64,000 nt of DNA, taken from contig CAVWAR010000017.1 of the NCBI GenBank assembly GCA_963753075.1, positions 434,001 through 498,000 on the forward strand, given 5' to 3'. A program made the position numbers and the translations under genes. Below are positions 63,090 to 64,000 of the stretch, piece by piece. This DNA is from Prado023 sp963753075. Lineage in GTDB: Bacteria > Actinomycetota > Actinomycetes > S36-B12 > CAIYMF01. Position 1 is the stretch's first letter. The number at the start of each line of letters is the position of its first letter. The notes below the pieces were generated by a model that was not told the DNA's origin, ran no database searches, and saw only the letters and a program-made list of their open reading frames with translations.

Positions 63090-64000
63090 GCGGGCTCCTG
63101 CCCCTCGGAGGCACTGGTGCCGCGCGTCGGCGGAGTGGGCGTTGTGCCGTCGCGTGCGGTGATCTCGAAGTAGGCCTCGGCCAGGGAACCGCCCCCGGTG
63201 CTCAACTCCTCGGGCATGGCGCCCTGCTGGGCACACCAGGCGGTCACGGCCGCCACCACCTCGGGGGTCACAGATCCGTCGACGCGGTACTGCCCGGGAG
63301 TCGACTCGCGCGCGCCGAATCCGGGTGGCAGTGTCGTCAGGAGCCCATCGATCGGCAGGCCCGGTCGCGCCCGGAAGCGCAGGCCTGGGGACCCACCGGT
63401 GAGCTCAGCAACGGATCCGGCCGCGGCCAGCCGCCCTTGGTCGATCACGATCACGTGATCGGCGAGGGTCTGCGCCTCGTCGAGCAGGTGGGTGCTCATC
63501 ACGACGCAGACCCCGCTGTCGCGGAGATCGCCGAGGAAGCGCCACACGCTGAGCCGCGACTCCGGGTCCAGCCCTGTCGTGGGCTCGTCGAGGAACGCGA
63601 CATCCGGGCGGCCGATGAGGGCGCACGCGAGCGCGAGCTTCTGCTGCTCACCGCCCGAGAGTCGGCGGTACGGGGTCCGGGCCACCCGGTTCAGCCCGAG
63701 CCGATCCATCAGGTCCGCGGCCGGCAGCGGGTTGGCGTACAGCCGGGAGACGTGGGCAAGCATGTCCGCGGCCCGCAGCGACGGCCACACGCCACCGGAC
63801 TGGAGCATGACCCCCACCCGTGCGGCCAGCGCCTGGCGCTCGGTGCGCGGGTCCTGGCCCAGGACCCGGACCGTGCCGCCCTGGGGAGCACGGAAACCCT
63901 CAGCGGTCTCGATGGTGGTCGTCTTGCCCGCCCCATTCGGACCGAGGACCACAGTGATGGCCCGGAGGCCCGCCGTCAGCGAGAGGTCGTTCACGACGGT
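63086..64000 (-). CDS. ABC transporter ATP-binding protein (5' end beyond window)
   Basis: At least 304 residues of an ABC-2-associated ATPase: Walker A GPNGAGKTTT, Q-loop MLQSGGVWPSLRA, signature LSGGEQQKLALA, Walker B VAFLDEPTTGLDPE and switch MSTHLLDEAQ. The ~80-residue C-terminal extension is usual for the drug/daunorubicin-type exporter family. The frame is open to the window edge and about 20 N-terminal residues before VNDLSLTAG appear to lie outside; GTG 63994 is therefore probably not the true start. It overlaps its permease by four bases. Confidence 0.87.
   Translation of the reverse strand, partial: TVVNDLSLTAGLRAITVVLGPNGAGKTTTIETAEGFRAPQGGTVRVLGQDPRTERQALAARVGVMLQSGGVWPSLRAADMLAHVSRLYANPLPAADLMDRLGLNRVARTPYRRLSGGEQQKLALACALIGRPDVAFLDEPTTGLDPESRLSVWRFLGDLRDSGVCVVMSTHLLDEAQTLADHVIVIDQGRLAAAGSVAELTGGSPGLRFRARPGLPIDGLLTTLPPGFGARESTPGQYRVDGSVTPEVVAAVTAWCAQQGAMPEELSTGGGSLAEAYFEITARDGTTPTPPTRGTSASEGQEPA

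Overview
The window is a chromosomal segment of a high-GC Gram-positive bacterium of the phylum Actinomycetota. This rests on RbpA, WhiA, an ANTAR-type response regulator (PdtaR), a DUF3068 protein, frequent GTG starts, and several gene runs conserved in actinobacteria: aroC-aroK-aroB-aroQ-efp-nusB; pdtaR-liv-polA-rpsA-coaE-uvrB-uvrA; uvrC-rapZ-yvcK-whiA-pgk-tpiA-secG; and ctaB/ctaA. I cannot name the genus. There is no phage, insertion sequence or CRISPR array.

Layout. 1-9950: a type IV pilus operon (end of pilC, a pilin remnant, pilA, three prepilin-like genes including one with a fibronectin type III domain, prepilin peptidase, pilM, pilN, pilO and a PilP-position protein). 10062-14551: shikimate genes aroC, aroK, aroB, aroQ, then efp and nusB. 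14592-24069: a short tRNA with a Leu(CAA) anticodon, pdtaR, two substrate-binding lipoproteins, a convergent livHMGF operon, a DUF554 protein and a hotdog thioesterase. 24239-35780: polA followed by an accessory cell-surface block (DUF3068 protein, two paralogous lipoprotein hydrolases, a small membrane protein coupled to a 905-residue heptad-repeat protein, a methyltransferase). 35950-49207: rpsA, a flippase, coaE, a PAP2 phosphatase, uvrB, terC, uvrA, a Rieske lipoprotein and uvrC. 49204-54882: rapZ, yvcK, whiA, pgk, tpiA, secG and rbpA. 54995-64000: transketolase, heme O synthase, a two-component system divergent from a Pro-rich repeat protein, heme A synthase and an ABC-2 exporter cut by the window end.

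Putative regulation read from sequence. Near-consensus PafBC-type (RecA-NDp) damage promoters precede uvrA (exact) and uvrB (7 of 9 in the upstream element). GTnAC-n6-GnnAC (GlnR-like) sites lie about 106 bp upstream of both the second liv binding protein and the livHMGF operon. A 10-bp direct repeat lies just upstream of the Pro-rich protein, divergent from the OmpR-type regulator.

Sequence quality and gene content. pilC carries six successive +1 shifts in 588 bases. Single-base shifts also break aroC, polA, pilN and the heptad-repeat gene, although both halves of each protein are conserved. Draft-sequence indel errors are the simplest explanation. gap is missing between whiA and pgk, and pgl/opcA/zwf/tal are missing between secG/rbpA and tkt, where many actinobacteria carry them.
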